From positions 65,837-129,836 of the forward strand of contig CALTVC010000012.1 in NCBI GenBank assembly GCA_943912855.1: DNA of 64,000 nt, written 5' to 3'. This document shows positions 8,733 to 16,919 of this stretch, one piece after another. Position 1 is the first letter of the stretch; the number at the start of each line of letters is the position of its first letter. The notes below the pieces were generated by a model. The model searched no databases. It had not been told where the DNA came from and was given only the letters and a program-made list of their open reading frames with translations. The translations under genes and the position numbers were made by a program. This stretch comes from an uncultured Flavobacterium sp. (GTDB lineage: Bacteria; Bacteroidota; Bacteroidia; Flavobacteriales; Flavobacteriaceae).

Positions 8733-10196
8733 TCAACCGCCACTTTTAAGCCTGTCCAGAAGCACCTGCAGTTTTACCGTAGCAAAACCCGAACTATGGT
8801 CGCTTAGCCCGTATGGAATAATAAGGTCGTCGTTATGGATAATAGAACCGCAACTGTATACCACGTTTGGCACATAGCCCTCACGTTCATCCGGATTAGG
8901 AATGATGAGCGGGTCTTTAAGGCGACCAATTTCTATAGACGGGTCGTTAATATCCAGCAATGAAGCGCCAATGCTGTACTTACGCATGCTGCCTACCGAG
9001 TGGGTAATGATAAGCCATCCGCAGTCGGTTTCTATAGGCGAGCCACAGTTACCTATCTGCACAAATTCCCACGGGAACTCAGGTGCCTGAATTTTAATCG
9101 GGTCGTCCCATTCGTTTATGTGGTCGCTATACATAAGGTAGTTGTTCCAGCCGTCTATACGGCTGAGCATGGCATATTTGCCGTTTATTTTTCTTGGGAA
9201 CAGCGCGAGGTTTTTATTTTTTGCTCCGGCACCGTTTAGTGGGCTGGTCTTAAATTCGTAAAAGTCGTATGTCTTCAACAGCTTTGGCATAATGTGGCTC
9301 CCGTCGTAGGCGGTATAGGTAGCATAGTAGGCTACTTTTCCGTTTTCATCGGTAAACTTTACAAAGCGTGCATCTTCTATCCCCTTGCTTTCAAAATCAG
9401 AAATCGGAAAAATCACACGGTCGCTAATATCCGTATCACGGCTAAAGGTAATACGGCGGTAGCTGTCGCTCAGGGCTAATATTTGGGTAAGATCACGAAG
9501 GGTTTCAGGGTCGGTTATCTTCTCGCGGGCTTCATTAACCACACGCTTCAGGTGATCGTAATCAAAACGGTCTTCCAGTTTTTCGGTAACCATATCCAGA
9601 AACTGCTCGCTAATGTCAGCCTCACGGGCTTTGGTAAGGAACAGCCTTTTGTTATATACAAGATTATGAACTTTCTCTGCCTCGTCTATGTAATTACCCG
9701 CCGGGATTACAGTTATATTACTAACCGAGTCTATAATGGCACGGCGAAACACCACCGAACTCACGTGCCCCTCGCCTACCGCACGGAAACTGATAATCAC
9801 GCGCAGCTGGCCTTCCTCCAGGTTGGTCTGGTCCGGGTCAGGTACTATGCTCGGGTTAAAAAACGCAGCCGACTCTATAGAATACTCGTGTGTAAAGTAT
9901 GACCCTATGAGCAGTTTACAATCTTCATCAAGGGTTTTAAACGAATACCCCGCGGCTTCTATATAGTACTTTACCCGCTCGCAGTTGTGCAGGAGCTTTC
10001 GGGTTATGTTACGGTGTCTTTTAGAAAAGTCCTGCAACAGGGGTGAAATAAGCGACCACACCTCGGCATTGTCCAGCGCCATTATTTTCTTTATGAGCTC
10101 TACGGCACGTTCTTCGCCATTAAAAAAGAAACGGGCTATTACACGTTTAGTATCCGGAAGTACTTTTACGGGTTTTCGTTCTACGGTAAGTCTCAT
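8733..10196 (-). CDS. Glycoside hydrolase family 130 protein (mannoside phosphorylase-like)
   Basis: This 487-aa protein consists of an N-terminal helical extension (about 1-150) and a GH130 five-bladed beta-propeller. Family landmarks are GIEDARFVKF (the conserved EDxR motif that carries the proposed general-acid Asp), YTAYDG, LSRIDGWNNY, CGSPIETDCGWLI and IPYGLSDHSSG. Characterised GH130 enzymes are inverting phosphorylases or hydrolases of beta-mannosides. No signal peptide is seen, which fits a cytosolic phosphorylase working on imported oligosaccharide. It stands alone without SusC/SusD or mannanase genes. The N-terminal extension makes it longer than typical 320-390-residue members. Exact substrate is open. 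Confidence 0.88.
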   Translation of the reverse strand: MRLTVERKPVKVLPDTKRVIARFFFNGEERAVELIKKIMALDNAEVWSLISPLLQDFSKRHRNITRKLLHNCERVKYYIEAAGYSFKTLDEDCKLLIGSYFTHEYSIESAAFFNPSIVPDPDQTNLEEGQLRVIISFRAVGEGHVSSVVFRRAIIDSVSNITVIPAGNYIDEAEKVHNLVYNKRLFLTKAREADISEQFLDMVTEKLEDRFDYDHLKRVVNEAREKITDPETLRDLTQILALSDSYRRITFSRDTDISDRVIFPISDFESKGIEDARFVKFTDENGKVAYYATYTAYDGSHIMPKLLKTYDFYEFKTSPLNGAGAKNKNLALFPRKINGKYAMLSRIDGWNNYLMYSDHINEWDDPIKIQAPEFPWEFVQIGNCGSPIETDCGWLIITHSVGSMRKYSIGASLLDINDPSIEIGRLKDPLIIPNPDEREGYVPNVVYSCGSIIHNDDLIIPYGLSDHSSGFATVKLQVLLDRLKSGG

Positions 10197-10262
10197 ACTT
10201 GTTGTGTTTTTCGGGTTCAGATGTTTTGTAAGAAATATTGTAACCCCTAAAATACGAATATA

Positions 10263-10282
10263 TTAGCATACCGAAATGCTAA
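10263..10282. promoter_or_regulatory. Inverted repeat upstream of the GH130 gene
   Basis: TTAGCAT (10263-10269) and ATGCTAA (10276-10282) form a perfect 7-bp inverted repeat with a 6-bp spacer, 66 bp before the GH130 start. It could be an operator. A run of eight A follows on the plus strand, so it is not a plus-strand terminator. Confidence 0.35.
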
Positions 10283-10405
10283 AAAAAAGTGAAAAAATAC
10301 TACAAGCGCCCATAAACAGGGCAAATGTTATTTCACATACCTTTAATGCAAACTGCGCAAAATATGGGGTAACTTTAAGGTTGCAATCCTTAAACTGTTT
10401 ACGCC

Positions 10406-10978
10406 ATGAGAAAACTAATCGTACAACAATGGATTTCTGCCGATGGTTTCGCCACAGACAGCCACGGCACCACGTCGTTTTTTGAGTCGCCCAAATACAA
10501 TGAAGGGTGGCAACAGGACGAACTGGAACTCTTTAAGAATATCGACCTGATTATTCTAGGTGCCAATACCTATAAGATGTTTGTAGACTACTGGCCCGAT
10601 GCAAAACCCGAAGAAGAGGCCGTAGCCCCGTTTATAAACTCAACAAAAAAACTGGTATTTTCACGTTCGCTACACAAAGCTCCCTGGGGAAGCTGGGAAC
10701 CCGCCGAAGTATCTGACGACAATGCCGTTCGGCATATAAAACACCTTAAAGAAACAGCCGGGAAAGACATGATACTGCGGGGTAGCCTGAGCCTCTGTAA
10801 GGCTTTGGCACATAAAAACCTGCCCGACGAATACCACCTTACCATAGCACCCGCGTTTGTGGGCAGTGGCAGGCATTTCCTGCCCGATGACGAGGAGTGG
10901 AATGATATGGAACTCATAAGCAGCAAAGCCTACCCCAGTGGCGTAGTGTGTATTGTGTACAAGCCTCGTGCAAAGTGA
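10406..10978 (+). CDS. Dihydrofolate reductase-like (RibD C-terminal fold) protein
   Basis: The 190-aa protein has the RibD_C/DHFR-like fold: MRKLIVQQWISADGF at the N-terminus, LIILGANTYKMF (about 49-60), a central strand segment 'KKLVFSRSL' and the NAD(P)-binding-type segment 'ILRGSLSLCKAL' (about 128-139), ending in VVCIVYKP. Proteins of this family are often called 'dihydrofolate reductase family protein'; the real reductive reaction is usually unknown, and neither folate nor riboflavin genes are nearby. A TAACTTTA box at 10369 is a weak promoter candidate. Confidence 0.85.
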   Translation: MRKLIVQQWISADGFATDSHGTTSFFESPKYNEGWQQDELELFKNIDLIILGANTYKMFVDYWPDAKPEEEAVAPFINSTKKLVFSRSLHKAPWGSWEPAEVSDDNAVRHIKHLKETAGKDMILRGSLSLCKALAHKNLPDEYHLTIAPAFVGSGRHFLPDDEEWNDMELISSKAYPSGVVCIVYKPRAK

Positions 10979-10988
10979 TAAATTTGAG

Positions 10989-10996
10989 TATCTTTG
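10989..10996 (+). promoter_or_regulatory. Bacteroidota -7 promoter box for purK
   Basis: TATCTTTG fits TAnnTTTG, 21 nt before the purK ATG at 11018; it overlaps and so excludes an upstream in-frame TTG. Confidence 0.65.
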
Positions 10997-11017
10997 CACC
11001 CAAACAACAACACAATA

Positions 11018-12172
11018 ATGAACTACTTTTCTTCCGGATTTAAACTGGGCATACTGGGCGGCGGACAACTGGGCAAGATGCTGCTTACCGAAACCCGTAA
11101 ATTTGACATTCAAACGTATGTGCTTGACCCATCGGCTGAAGCACCGTGCAAAATAGGCAGCAATGTTTTTGTACAGGGTAGCCTTATGGATTTTGATACC
11201 GTATACAACTTTGGCAAACAGGTAGACGTGCTTACCTTTGAGATAGAGCTTGTAAATATTGAAGCCCTTGAAAAACTGGAAGCCGAGGGCGTTAAGGTAT
11301 ATCCTTCGCCAAAAACCCTGAAACAGATACAGAACAAAGGCGCGCAAAAAGATTTTTACACCGCCCACAACATACCTACCGCTCCTTACAAACGCTTCGA
11401 AAGTACTACCCAACTTAAGGCTGCTGCCGAAGCGGGCGAATTCTCTTACCCCTTCATCTGGAAAAGTACCGAAGGTGGTTACGATGGTAACGGCGTGAAG
11501 GTAATCCGCAGTGTAGAAAGTTTTAACGGACTTGCCGATGTACAGTGCATAGCCGAGGAAATGATTGCCTTTAAAAACGAACTTGCCGTTATTGTAACGC
11601 GCAACCCTCAGGGCGAAATTAAAACCTACCCTGTTGTAGAAATGGAGTTCCACCCGGAAGCAAACCAGGTAGAGTACGTGATTTGCCCTGCCCGTATAGA
11701 CGATGCCGTTGCTGACAAGGCACGTGCCATAGCCTTAAACGTTTCGGAAGCGTTTAACCATGTAGGCCTGCTTGCGGTAGAAATGTTCCAGACGCAGGAC
11801 GATGAAATCCTGGTTAATGAGGTTGCCCCAAGGCCGCACAACAGCGGACACTATTCTATAGAAGCGAGCTACACCAGCCAGTTTGAACAGCACCTGCGCG
11901 CAATACTGAGCCTTCCGCTTGGCAATACCGACAGTAAGGTGGCCGGCATTATGGTAAACCTTGTAGGAGCTGAAGGTTACAGCGGTAACGTAGTGTACGA
12001 AAACATAGAGAAGATACTGGGCAAAGACGGTGTTACCCCACATATTTACGGTAAAAAGGAAACACGTCCGTTCCGTAAAATGGGACACGTAACTATAGTA
12101 AACAGCGACATAACCGAAGCCCGAAGAATAGCCGAAGAAGTTAAGAACACGATTAGGGTAATTAGTAATTAG
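11018..12172 (+). CDS. purK: 5-(carboxyamino)imidazole ribonucleotide synthase
   Basis: PurK makes N5-CAIR from AIR, bicarbonate and ATP in purine synthesis. The 384-aa protein starts with the glycine-rich KLGILGGGQLGKML motif and has an ATP-grasp core with YPFIWKSTEGGYDGNGV, VEMFQTQDDEILVNEVAPRPHNSGHY and the C-terminal HIYGKKETRPFRKMGHV segment. Start chosen at ATG 11018 because the promoter box lies just before it. purE follows 102 bp later, the usual partner, although short tandem repeats lie between them. Confidence 0.96.
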   Translation: MNYFSSGFKLGILGGGQLGKMLLTETRKFDIQTYVLDPSAEAPCKIGSNVFVQGSLMDFDTVYNFGKQVDVLTFEIELVNIEALEKLEAEGVKVYPSPKTLKQIQNKGAQKDFYTAHNIPTAPYKRFESTTQLKAAAEAGEFSYPFIWKSTEGGYDGNGVKVIRSVESFNGLADVQCIAEEMIAFKNELAVIVTRNPQGEIKTYPVVEMEFHPEANQVEYVICPARIDDAVADKARAIALNVSEAFNHVGLLAVEMFQTQDDEILVNEVAPRPHNSGHYSIEASYTSQFEQHLRAILSLPLGNTDSKVAGIMVNLVGAEGYSGNVVYENIEKILGKDGVTPHIYGKKETRPFRKMGHVTIVNSDITEARRIAEEVKNTIRVISN

Positions 12173-12220
12173 GTTATGCGGTGATTCGGTTATTTGTTAA
12201 TTCGATGCCACTCTACCCAG

Positions 12221-12265
12221 AACCTGAAACCTGAAACTTTAAACCTGAAACTTTAAACCTGAAAC
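12221..12265 (+). repeat. 14-bp tandem repeat between purK and purE
   Basis: CCTGAAACTTTAAA recurs with a 14-bp period (12230, 12244, partial at 12258, with a partial copy at 12223). Such ACCTGAAAC tracts look like slippage-prone intergenic repeats; they could affect purE translation or spacing. Confidence 0.7.
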
Positions 12266-12274
12266 AAAAGAATT

Positions 12275-12757
12275 ATGAAAATAGGAATCATCATGGGCAG
12301 CATATCGGACATGCCGGTAATGCAGGATGCCATAGACATATTAAAAGAATTTGGTATAGAAACAGAGGTTGACATTGTGTCGGCTCACCGTACCCCGGAA
12401 AAGCTGTTTGAATACAGCACTACCGCTCATACCCGTGGTATTAATGTAATCATAGCAGGTGCCGGCGGTGCAGCCCATCTGCCGGGCATGGTAGCCAGCA
12501 TGAGTCCGCTACCTGTTATTGGCGTACCGGTAAAATCAAGCAACAGCATAGACGGATGGGACAGCGTGCTTTCTATCCTGCAAATGCCGGGTGGTGTACC
12601 TGTAGCTACCGTAGCACTAAACGGTGCCAAAAACGCAGGCATACTTGCAGCGCAAATTTTAGGAAGCCATGACAAGCTGGTACAGGCAAAAATCATAGCC
12701 TACAAACTAAGCCTTAAAGAAGCGGTAAATAAAGCTTCAGACAGCCTGAAGAAATAA
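12275..12757 (+). CDS. purE: 5-(carboxyamino)imidazole ribonucleotide mutase
   Basis: Class I PurE converts N5-CAIR to CAIR. The 160-aa protein has the family length and motifs: MGSISDMPVMQ (nucleotide phosphate binding, residues 7-17), SAHRTP with the His near position 38, GAGGAAHLPGM and the VPVKSSNSIDGWDSVLSI loop. It works directly after PurK, encoded upstream. A strong terminator follows. Confidence 0.97.
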   Translation: MKIGIIMGSISDMPVMQDAIDILKEFGIETEVDIVSAHRTPEKLFEYSTTAHTRGINVIIAGAGGAAHLPGMVASMSPLPVIGVPVKSSNSIDGWDSVLSILQMPGGVPVATVALNGAKNAGILAAQILGSHDKLVQAKIIAYKLSLKEAVNKASDSLKK

Positions 12758-12760
12758 TAC

Positions 12761-12788
12761 AAAGCCAGCCCGAAAGGGTTGGCTTTTT
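12761..12788 (+). terminator. Rho-independent terminator after purE
   Basis: AAAGCCAGCCC pairs with GGGTTGGCTTT around a GAAA tetraloop, followed by a T run. Confidence 0.9.
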
Positions 12789-12834
12789 TGTTGGATGCCA
12801 AAATGTCTTCCACCTGCATTAGGAATAGTTTTTG

Positions 12835-12842
12835 TATATTTG
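12835..12842 (+). promoter_or_regulatory. Bacteroidota -7 promoter box for toxin-antitoxin pair
   Basis: TATATTTG fits TAnnTTTG, 19 nt before the ATG at 12862. Confidence 0.6.
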
Positions 12843-12861
12843 AGAGTATAAAGATTGTTTT

Positions 12862-13098
12862 ATGGATATTCAGGCTACAAAAATAAAGCTCGCTAAGATG
12901 ATTCTCGAAACCGAGGACATATCGCTTATTGAAAAAATGGATGCTTTAGCAAATACTGAAACATCCGATTTTTATGATGATTTTACGGAAGACCAAAAAC
13001 TTGAAATCCAATACGGCATTGAACAATTGGATAAAGGTGAAAGCATGACTTGGGAAGAATTCAGGGCTAAACGAAAAAACCGTAATGTACAACACTAG
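12862..13098 (+). CDS. Antitoxin of a type II toxin-antitoxin pair
   Basis: The 78-aa acidic protein has a helical N-terminus (KIKLAKMILETED), a central DFYDDFTEDQKLEIQYGIEQL segment and a GESMTWEEFRAK end; this pattern is the 'addiction module' antitoxin family that accompanies ParE/RelE-like toxins in Bacteroidota. It probably neutralises the toxin with its C-terminal half and represses the operon with its N-terminal half. The gene overlaps the toxin gene by 14 bp, indicating translational coupling. Confidence 0.85.
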   Translation: MDIQATKIKLAKMILETEDISLIEKMDALANTETSDFYDDFTEDQKLEIQYGIEQLDKGESMTWEEFRAKRKNRNVQH

Positions 13099-13405
13099 GC
13101 TTTCGGGATTAGCTACGACCAAACTTGACAATTTACTGGACTATCTGGAAGAAGAATGGTCAGAAAATGTCGCAAATGCTTTTGAAGAAACGTTTGCTGA
13201 AAAATTACAACAGATAGCCCATTTCCCGGATAGCTGTATACAATCAAAACGCTTTTACAACCTACACCTGTGTATTGTTACCAAACAAACTTCATTCTTA
13301 TATCGTATTAATAATAATGAAATTGAAGTGATAACCGTTTTTGACAATCGCAGCAGTTTTAAATCGATAACTAAAGAGATACGCAAATATTACGGACGTA
13401 TCTGA
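13085..13405 (+). CDS. RelE/ParE-family toxin
   Basis: The 106-aa basic protein shows the ParE/RelE fold: N-terminal strand, two helices ('TTKLDNLLDYLEEEW' and 'VANAFEETFAEKLQQI'), HFPDSC turn and the strand hairpin 'HLCIVTKQTSFLYRINNNEIEVITVFDNR'. The DNR ending of the last strand is typical of ParE-like members. Targets in the family are DNA gyrase (ParE) or ribosome-bound mRNA (RelE); which applies is not visible. It lies 8 bp before the M3 peptidase start, so some readthrough into that gene is likely. Confidence 0.88.
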   Translation: MYNTRLSGLATTKLDNLLDYLEEEWSENVANAFEETFAEKLQQIAHFPDSCIQSKRFYNLHLCIVTKQTSFLYRINNNEIEVITVFDNRSSFKSITKEIRKYYGRI

Positions 13406-13413
13406 TACATACT

Positions 13414-15447
13414 ATGAACATACTCACTCAAAAATTTACTACAAAGCACGATACTGCTCCTTTTAGCAGCATAAAAACCGAAGATTTTTTACCGGCATTT
13501 AAAGAAGCCATTGAGGCAGCCCGCAAGGAGGTTGATGCCATAGCCCACAACCCCGAAGCGCCAACTTTTGAAAATACTACCGTAGCCATGAGCTACAGCG
13601 GCGATACGCTGGACAGGATCTCGAGCATCTTTTTTAACCTGCATTCGGCGGAAACCAATGACGAGCTGCAAAAGATAGCGCAAGAGGTTTCTCCCCTTCT
13701 GTCTGAATTTGGTAATGACATTCGCCTGAACGCCGATTTGTTTAAACGCGTTAAAGCCGTGTATGAACAAAAGGCCAACCTCAACCTTACACCTGAACAA
13801 ACTACCTTACTGGATAAACAATACAAGGGTTTTAGCCGTAACGGTGCCAACCTGCCCGAAGATAAAAAGAACCAGCTTCGTGAAATTGACAAGGAACTTA
13901 GCAAGCTAAGCCTTGAGTTTGGCGAGAATGTGCTGAAGGAAACCAATGCGTTTACTCTGCATATTACCAACGAAGCCGATCTTGCCGGATTGCCCGAAGG
14001 AGCTATTGAAGCCGCTAAGGAAACCGCTGCGAGCCAGGAAAAGGAAGGTTGGGTTTTCACATTGGATTACCCAAGCTACGTACCGTTTTTAACCTATGCA
14101 GATAACCGTGAGCTACGTAAAGAACTCGCGCTGGCGTTTGGAGCAAAAGGGTTTCAGGATAACGAACAGAACAACGAAAAAATAGTACTACGCATAGCAA
14201 AACTGCGTCATGACCGTGCCCAACTTTTGGGTTACAACTCGCATGCGCATTTTGTATTGGAAGAACGTATGGCAGAGCATCCAGATAAGGTAAAATCATT
14301 CCTGAATGACCTCCTTTCTAAAGCCAAGCCCGCTGCCGAACGCGAGTTTGCAGAGCTTTCGGCTTTTGCCAAAGATCTGGATGGCATAGACCAACTTCAA
14401 AAATGGGATGGTGCCTACTACAGCGAAAAGCTGAAACAGAAGCTATTCAATCTTGACGATGAAAAACTAAAACCGTACTTTAAGCTAGAGAATGTACTGA
14501 ACGGCGCATTTACCATAGCCGGGAAGCTGTACGGACTTACGTTTGAGGAGGTAAAAGACATTGATGTGTACCACAAAGATGTTACCACCTACGAGGTTAA
14601 AGATGAGAATGGCGACTTAGTTGCGGTGTTCTACGCGGATTTCTTCCCGAGGAAAGGCAAGCGAAACGGCGCCTGGATGACTTCGTTTAAGAACCAGTAT
14701 GTTTTGGATGGCGTAAACGAGCGTCCGCATGTAAGCATCGTGTGTAACTTTACCAAGCCTACCGCCAGCAAGCCAAGCCTGCTTACCTTTAATGAGGTAA
14801 CCACGCTGTTCCATGAGTTTGGGCACGCGCTGCACGGATTGCTTGCCGATACGGTGTACCCAAGCCTGAGCGGTACCAGCGTGTACTGGGATTTTGTGGA
14901 ACTGCCGAGCCAGGTTATGGAAAACTGGTGCTACGAGCCTGAGGCACTTGCCCTGTTTGCACACCACTACGAAACCGGAGAAATTATCCCGATTGAGTAT
15001 ATTAATAAGATAAAAGAGAGTGCAAGCTTCCAGGAGGGAATGGCTACACTGCGTCAACTAAGCTTCGGGTTACTGGATATGGGTTGGCATAGCGAAGACC
15101 CGAGTCATATTACCAGTCTTAAGGAATTTGAAACACAACAGTTTGCCCACACATCGCTATATCCTGATGTAAAGGAGAACGCCATGAGCACGGCGTTCAG
15201 CCATATTTTCCAGGGTGGGTATTCGTCGGGCTATTATAGCTACAAGTGGGCCGAAGTGCTTGATGCTGATGCCTTTGAACTGTTCCAGGAAAAGGGAATT
15301 TTTGATAAGGAAACCGCTACCAAGTTCAAGGAGTTTGTACTAAGCAAAGGCGGTACCGAGCATCCTATGGAACTGTACAAGCGTTTCCGTGGGCAGGAAC
15401 CGAAGCCGGAAGCATTGCTAAGGAGAGCGGGATTATTAGCCCCCTAA
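13414..15447 (+). CDS. M3 family metallopeptidase (peptidyl-dipeptidase/oligopeptidase A type)
   Basis: The 677-aa cytosolic zinc peptidase has full family length and the catalytic motif FHEFGHALHG (about residues 464-473, HExxH with a downstream Glu in 'MENWCYEPEAL'), plus the C-terminal signature GGYSSGYYSYKWAEVLDADAF. Members degrade short peptides in the cytosol. No signal peptide was found. The last codons (…LLAP-stop) are formed by the start of a CCCCCTAACCCCC repeat, so the extreme C-terminus is repeat-derived. It follows the toxin gene by 8 bp. Confidence 0.95.
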   Translation: MNILTQKFTTKHDTAPFSSIKTEDFLPAFKEAIEAARKEVDAIAHNPEAPTFENTTVAMSYSGDTLDRISSIFFNLHSAETNDELQKIAQEVSPLLSEFGNDIRLNADLFKRVKAVYEQKANLNLTPEQTTLLDKQYKGFSRNGANLPEDKKNQLREIDKELSKLSLEFGENVLKETNAFTLHITNEADLAGLPEGAIEAAKETAASQEKEGWVFTLDYPSYVPFLTYADNRELRKELALAFGAKGFQDNEQNNEKIVLRIAKLRHDRAQLLGYNSHAHFVLEERMAEHPDKVKSFLNDLLSKAKPAAEREFAELSAFAKDLDGIDQLQKWDGAYYSEKLKQKLFNLDDEKLKPYFKLENVLNGAFTIAGKLYGLTFEEVKDIDVYHKDVTTYEVKDENGDLVAVFYADFFPRKGKRNGAWMTSFKNQYVLDGVNERPHVSIVCNFTKPTASKPSLLTFNEVTTLFHEFGHALHGLLADTVYPSLSGTSVYWDFVELPSQVMENWCYEPEALALFAHHYETGEIIPIEYINKIKESASFQEGMATLRQLSFGLLDMGWHSEDPSHITSLKEFETQQFAHTSLYPDVKENAMSTAFSHIFQGGYSSGYYSYKWAEVLDADAFELFQEKGIFDKETATKFKEFVLSKGGTEHPMELYKRFRGQEPKPEALLRRAGLLAP

Positions 15448-15462
15448 CCCCCAAAGGGGGAA
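15439..15462 (+). repeat. C-rich/G-rich inverted dispersed-type repeat
   Basis: GCCCCCTAACCCCCAAAGGGGG: CCCCC (15448-15452) and GGGGG (15456-15460) can fold over AAA. This kind of element is common in flavobacterial intergenic DNA. Here it overlaps the peptidase stop codon and may also serve as its 3' hairpin. Confidence 0.6.
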
Positions 15463-15509
15463 CTTCGACAGGAAGGCAATAGACTATTAGACAATAGATG
15501 AAAAAAACG

Positions 15510-15517
15510 TATATTTG
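15510..15517 (+). promoter_or_regulatory. Bacteroidota -7 promoter box
   Basis: TATATTTG fits TAnnTTTG, 25 nt before the ATG at 15543. Confidence 0.6.
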
Positions 15518-15542
15518 GGTGTAACCACAAAAACACAACGTT

Positions 15543-15854
15543 ATGAGTATCAGTTACCATTATGCCACCGTAGCCGCAGCCATAGATGAGCTTAGGAAAA
15601 AAGGGTTTGAGGAGGATTTTAATCTGGATGACAACTACCTTACCAGTCGCTCAGGGCGTTTTGGCGATGCCGAATTTGACATAGAACACATTTATTTCTA
15701 TGAAGGCGAAAGCAATCCTGATGACGAAGCCACCGTATACGGTATAGCGTCTACAGCGGGACACAAAGGTGTGCTGGTAACGGGTAACGACGTGCTTACA
15801 AACAATGCCGATAGCAGCATTATAAAGAAACTACTGTCGCATCATAATAAATAG
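15543..15854 (+). CDS. Small conserved protein of unknown function
   Basis: The 103-aa protein (YHYATVAAAIDELRKKGFEEDFNLDDNYL… to the C-terminal SSIIKKLLSHH) belongs to a small Bacteroidota family of about 100 residues that is sometimes mislabelled 'phosphoribosylpyrophosphate synthetase'; no PRPP-synthetase motif is present. It is soluble with an alpha/beta pattern. It is a single-gene transcription unit with its own promoter box and terminator. Function unknown. Confidence 0.8.
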   Translation: MSISYHYATVAAAIDELRKKGFEEDFNLDDNYLTSRSGRFGDAEFDIEHIYFYEGESNPDDEATVYGIASTAGHKGVLVTGNDVLTNNADSSIIKKLLSHHNK

Positions 15855-15897
15855 TCAGTTTTTAAGACTTAAAGATGATAGACTTGAGATGATAGAC

Positions 15898-15930
15898 AAA
15901 ACCCCGGAGATTGCTTCGGGGTTTTGTTTT
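15898..15930 (+). terminator. Rho-independent terminator
   Basis: AAAACCCCG (15898-15906) pairs with CGGGGTTTT (15917-15925), followed by GTTTT. Confidence 0.9.
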
Positions 15931-15951
15931 ATCCAAAAAATCCTATAAAAT

Positions 15952-15975
15952 AACTTTCAAAAAATACTGAAAGTT
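15952..15975. promoter_or_regulatory. Operator-like inverted repeat before the GbsR/MarR regulator
   Basis: AACTTTC (15952-15958), a 10-bp spacer, then GAAAGTT (15969-15975), continuing as TGAAAACAATT. A near copy (GAAAGTTTAAAACAAT) occurs at 16540 before the next gene. It lies 14 bp before the promoter box, a good place for autoregulation by the regulator. Confidence 0.6.
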
Positions 15976-15989
15976 TGAAAACAATTATT

Positions 15990-15997
15990 TACCTTTG
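15990..15997 (+). promoter_or_regulatory. -7 promoter box giving a probably leaderless mRNA
   Basis: TACCTTTG fits TAnnTTTG and its last base is only 4 nt before the ATG at 16002. Other genes in this window have 16-33 nt here, so transcription should start at or next to the start codon. Confidence 0.6.
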
Positions 15998-16001
15998 GGA
16001 T

Positions 16002-16508
16002 ATGGAATTCGGAGAAGCTAAAAATAAGTTCATACAAACCTGGGGAGCGCTGGGCAGCCAATGGGGCATAAACAAAACCATGGCACAGATACACGCCCTG
16101 CTCATGGTAGCACCCGAAGCCCTGAGCATGGAGGAAATTATGGAAGAGCTGTACATAAGCCGTGGCAATGCCAGCATGAACCTTCGTGCGCTGATGGACT
16201 GGGGCATTGTATATAAGGAACTAAAACCGGGCGAACGCCGTGAGTTCTTCGTTGCTGAAAAAGACCTGGACGAACTTGCCGTGAAAATAGCCCAGGAGCG
16301 CAGTCGTCGTGAAATTAAACCTGCCCTTAAGGTGCTTAAAGACGTATCGTCTTTCTCTAAAGAGGATAATTCTACCGAAGCGAAAACCTTTAGGGAGCAA
16401 ACCGCCAAGCTGTATGATTTTGTACTGAAAGCCGACAACATGATAGAAAAAGTGACTGAACACAAAGACAACTGGATAGCACGCCTTGTCATGAAAATAA
16501 TGCGCTAA
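16002..16508 (+). CDS. GbsR/MarR-family transcriptional regulator
   Basis: The 168-aa protein (start at ATG 16002; an upstream TTG lies before the promoter box) has a winged helix-turn-helix of the GbsR type: 'MAQIHALLMVAPEALSMEEIMEELYISRGNASMNLRALMDWGIV' with the recognition helix SRGNASMNLRAL, the wing PGERREFF and a long C-terminal dimerisation helix region. It probably binds the AACTTTC-N10-GAAAGTT element in front of its own gene and the similar one at 16526-16555, thereby controlling both itself and the three-gene cassette that follows. The inducer is unknown. Confidence 0.88.
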   Translation: MEFGEAKNKFIQTWGALGSQWGINKTMAQIHALLMVAPEALSMEEIMEELYISRGNASMNLRALMDWGIVYKELKPGERREFFVAEKDLDELAVKIAQERSRREIKPALKVLKDVSSFSKEDNSTEAKTFREQTAKLYDFVLKADNMIEKVTEHKDNWIARLVMKIMR

Positions 16509-16525
16509 ATTTTTTTAATCATATA

Positions 16526-16555
16526 TTTCAATATTTTTTGAAAGTTTAAAACAAT
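16526..16555. promoter_or_regulatory. Second operator-like element, before the membrane/redox cassette
   Basis: TTTCA (16526-16530), 8-bp spacer, TGAAA (16539-16543), followed by GTTTAAAACAAT. It shares GAAAGTTT and AAAACAAT with the element at 15969-15985, just 8 bp before the ATG at 16563. Confidence 0.5.
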
Positions 16556-16562
16556 CAATATC

Positions 16563-16919
16563 ATGAAAACACTAAAATACATTAATGCTTTTGCTCTAGG
16601 CTTTCCGTTCTTACTTGGATTAATAGGATTTGTCGATAATGATTTTTGGTTTTATGCATTATTATCTACTATGCTTACAGGCTTTTTACAGATGTTAGTT
16701 GCCCTGTTACTGTTATTCTGGATCCCTAAAAACATTCATCTATACACCTATTTCTTTTTTACAATACTATTCTTTGTGCTTTGGTTAGGATTCGGCATCG
16801 AATACTGGCTATTTACACTGCCCCCTCTATTAGCTATCTATCTCACCTATATATTGTTCAACCAGAAAGATACATTCCACAATCATGAAAACCCTGAAAC
16901 AACAAACCCTGGTTTATGA
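16563..16919 (+). CDS. Small polytopic membrane protein of unknown function
   Basis: The 118-aa protein is almost entirely hydrophobic with about four membrane segments (YINAFALGFPFLLGLIGF, LLSTMLTGFLQMLVALLLLF, YTYFFFTILFFVLWLGFGI, WLFTLPPLLAIYLTYILF) and a short polar tail (NQKDTFHNHENPETTNPGL). It overlaps the next gene by 35 bp in another frame, so the two are co-translated. No family was recognised; it probably works with the DCC membrane protein downstream. Confidence 0.72.
   Translation: MKTLKYINAFALGFPFLLGLIGFVDNDFWFYALLSTMLTGFLQMLVALLLLFWIPKNIHLYTYFFFTILFFVLWLGFGIEYWLFTLPPLLAIYLTYILFNQKDTFHNHENPETTNPGL

Noticed and set aside
8540..8743. 67-codon frame beside the GH130 gene
   Set aside because: No promoter, overlaps the GH130 3' end, and its composition looks random.
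10670..11653. 327-codon open frame antisense to purK and the DHFR-like gene
   Set aside because: It is the mirror of well-conserved genes, has no known domain, no promoter, and its codons follow purK constraints; a shadow of the real genes.
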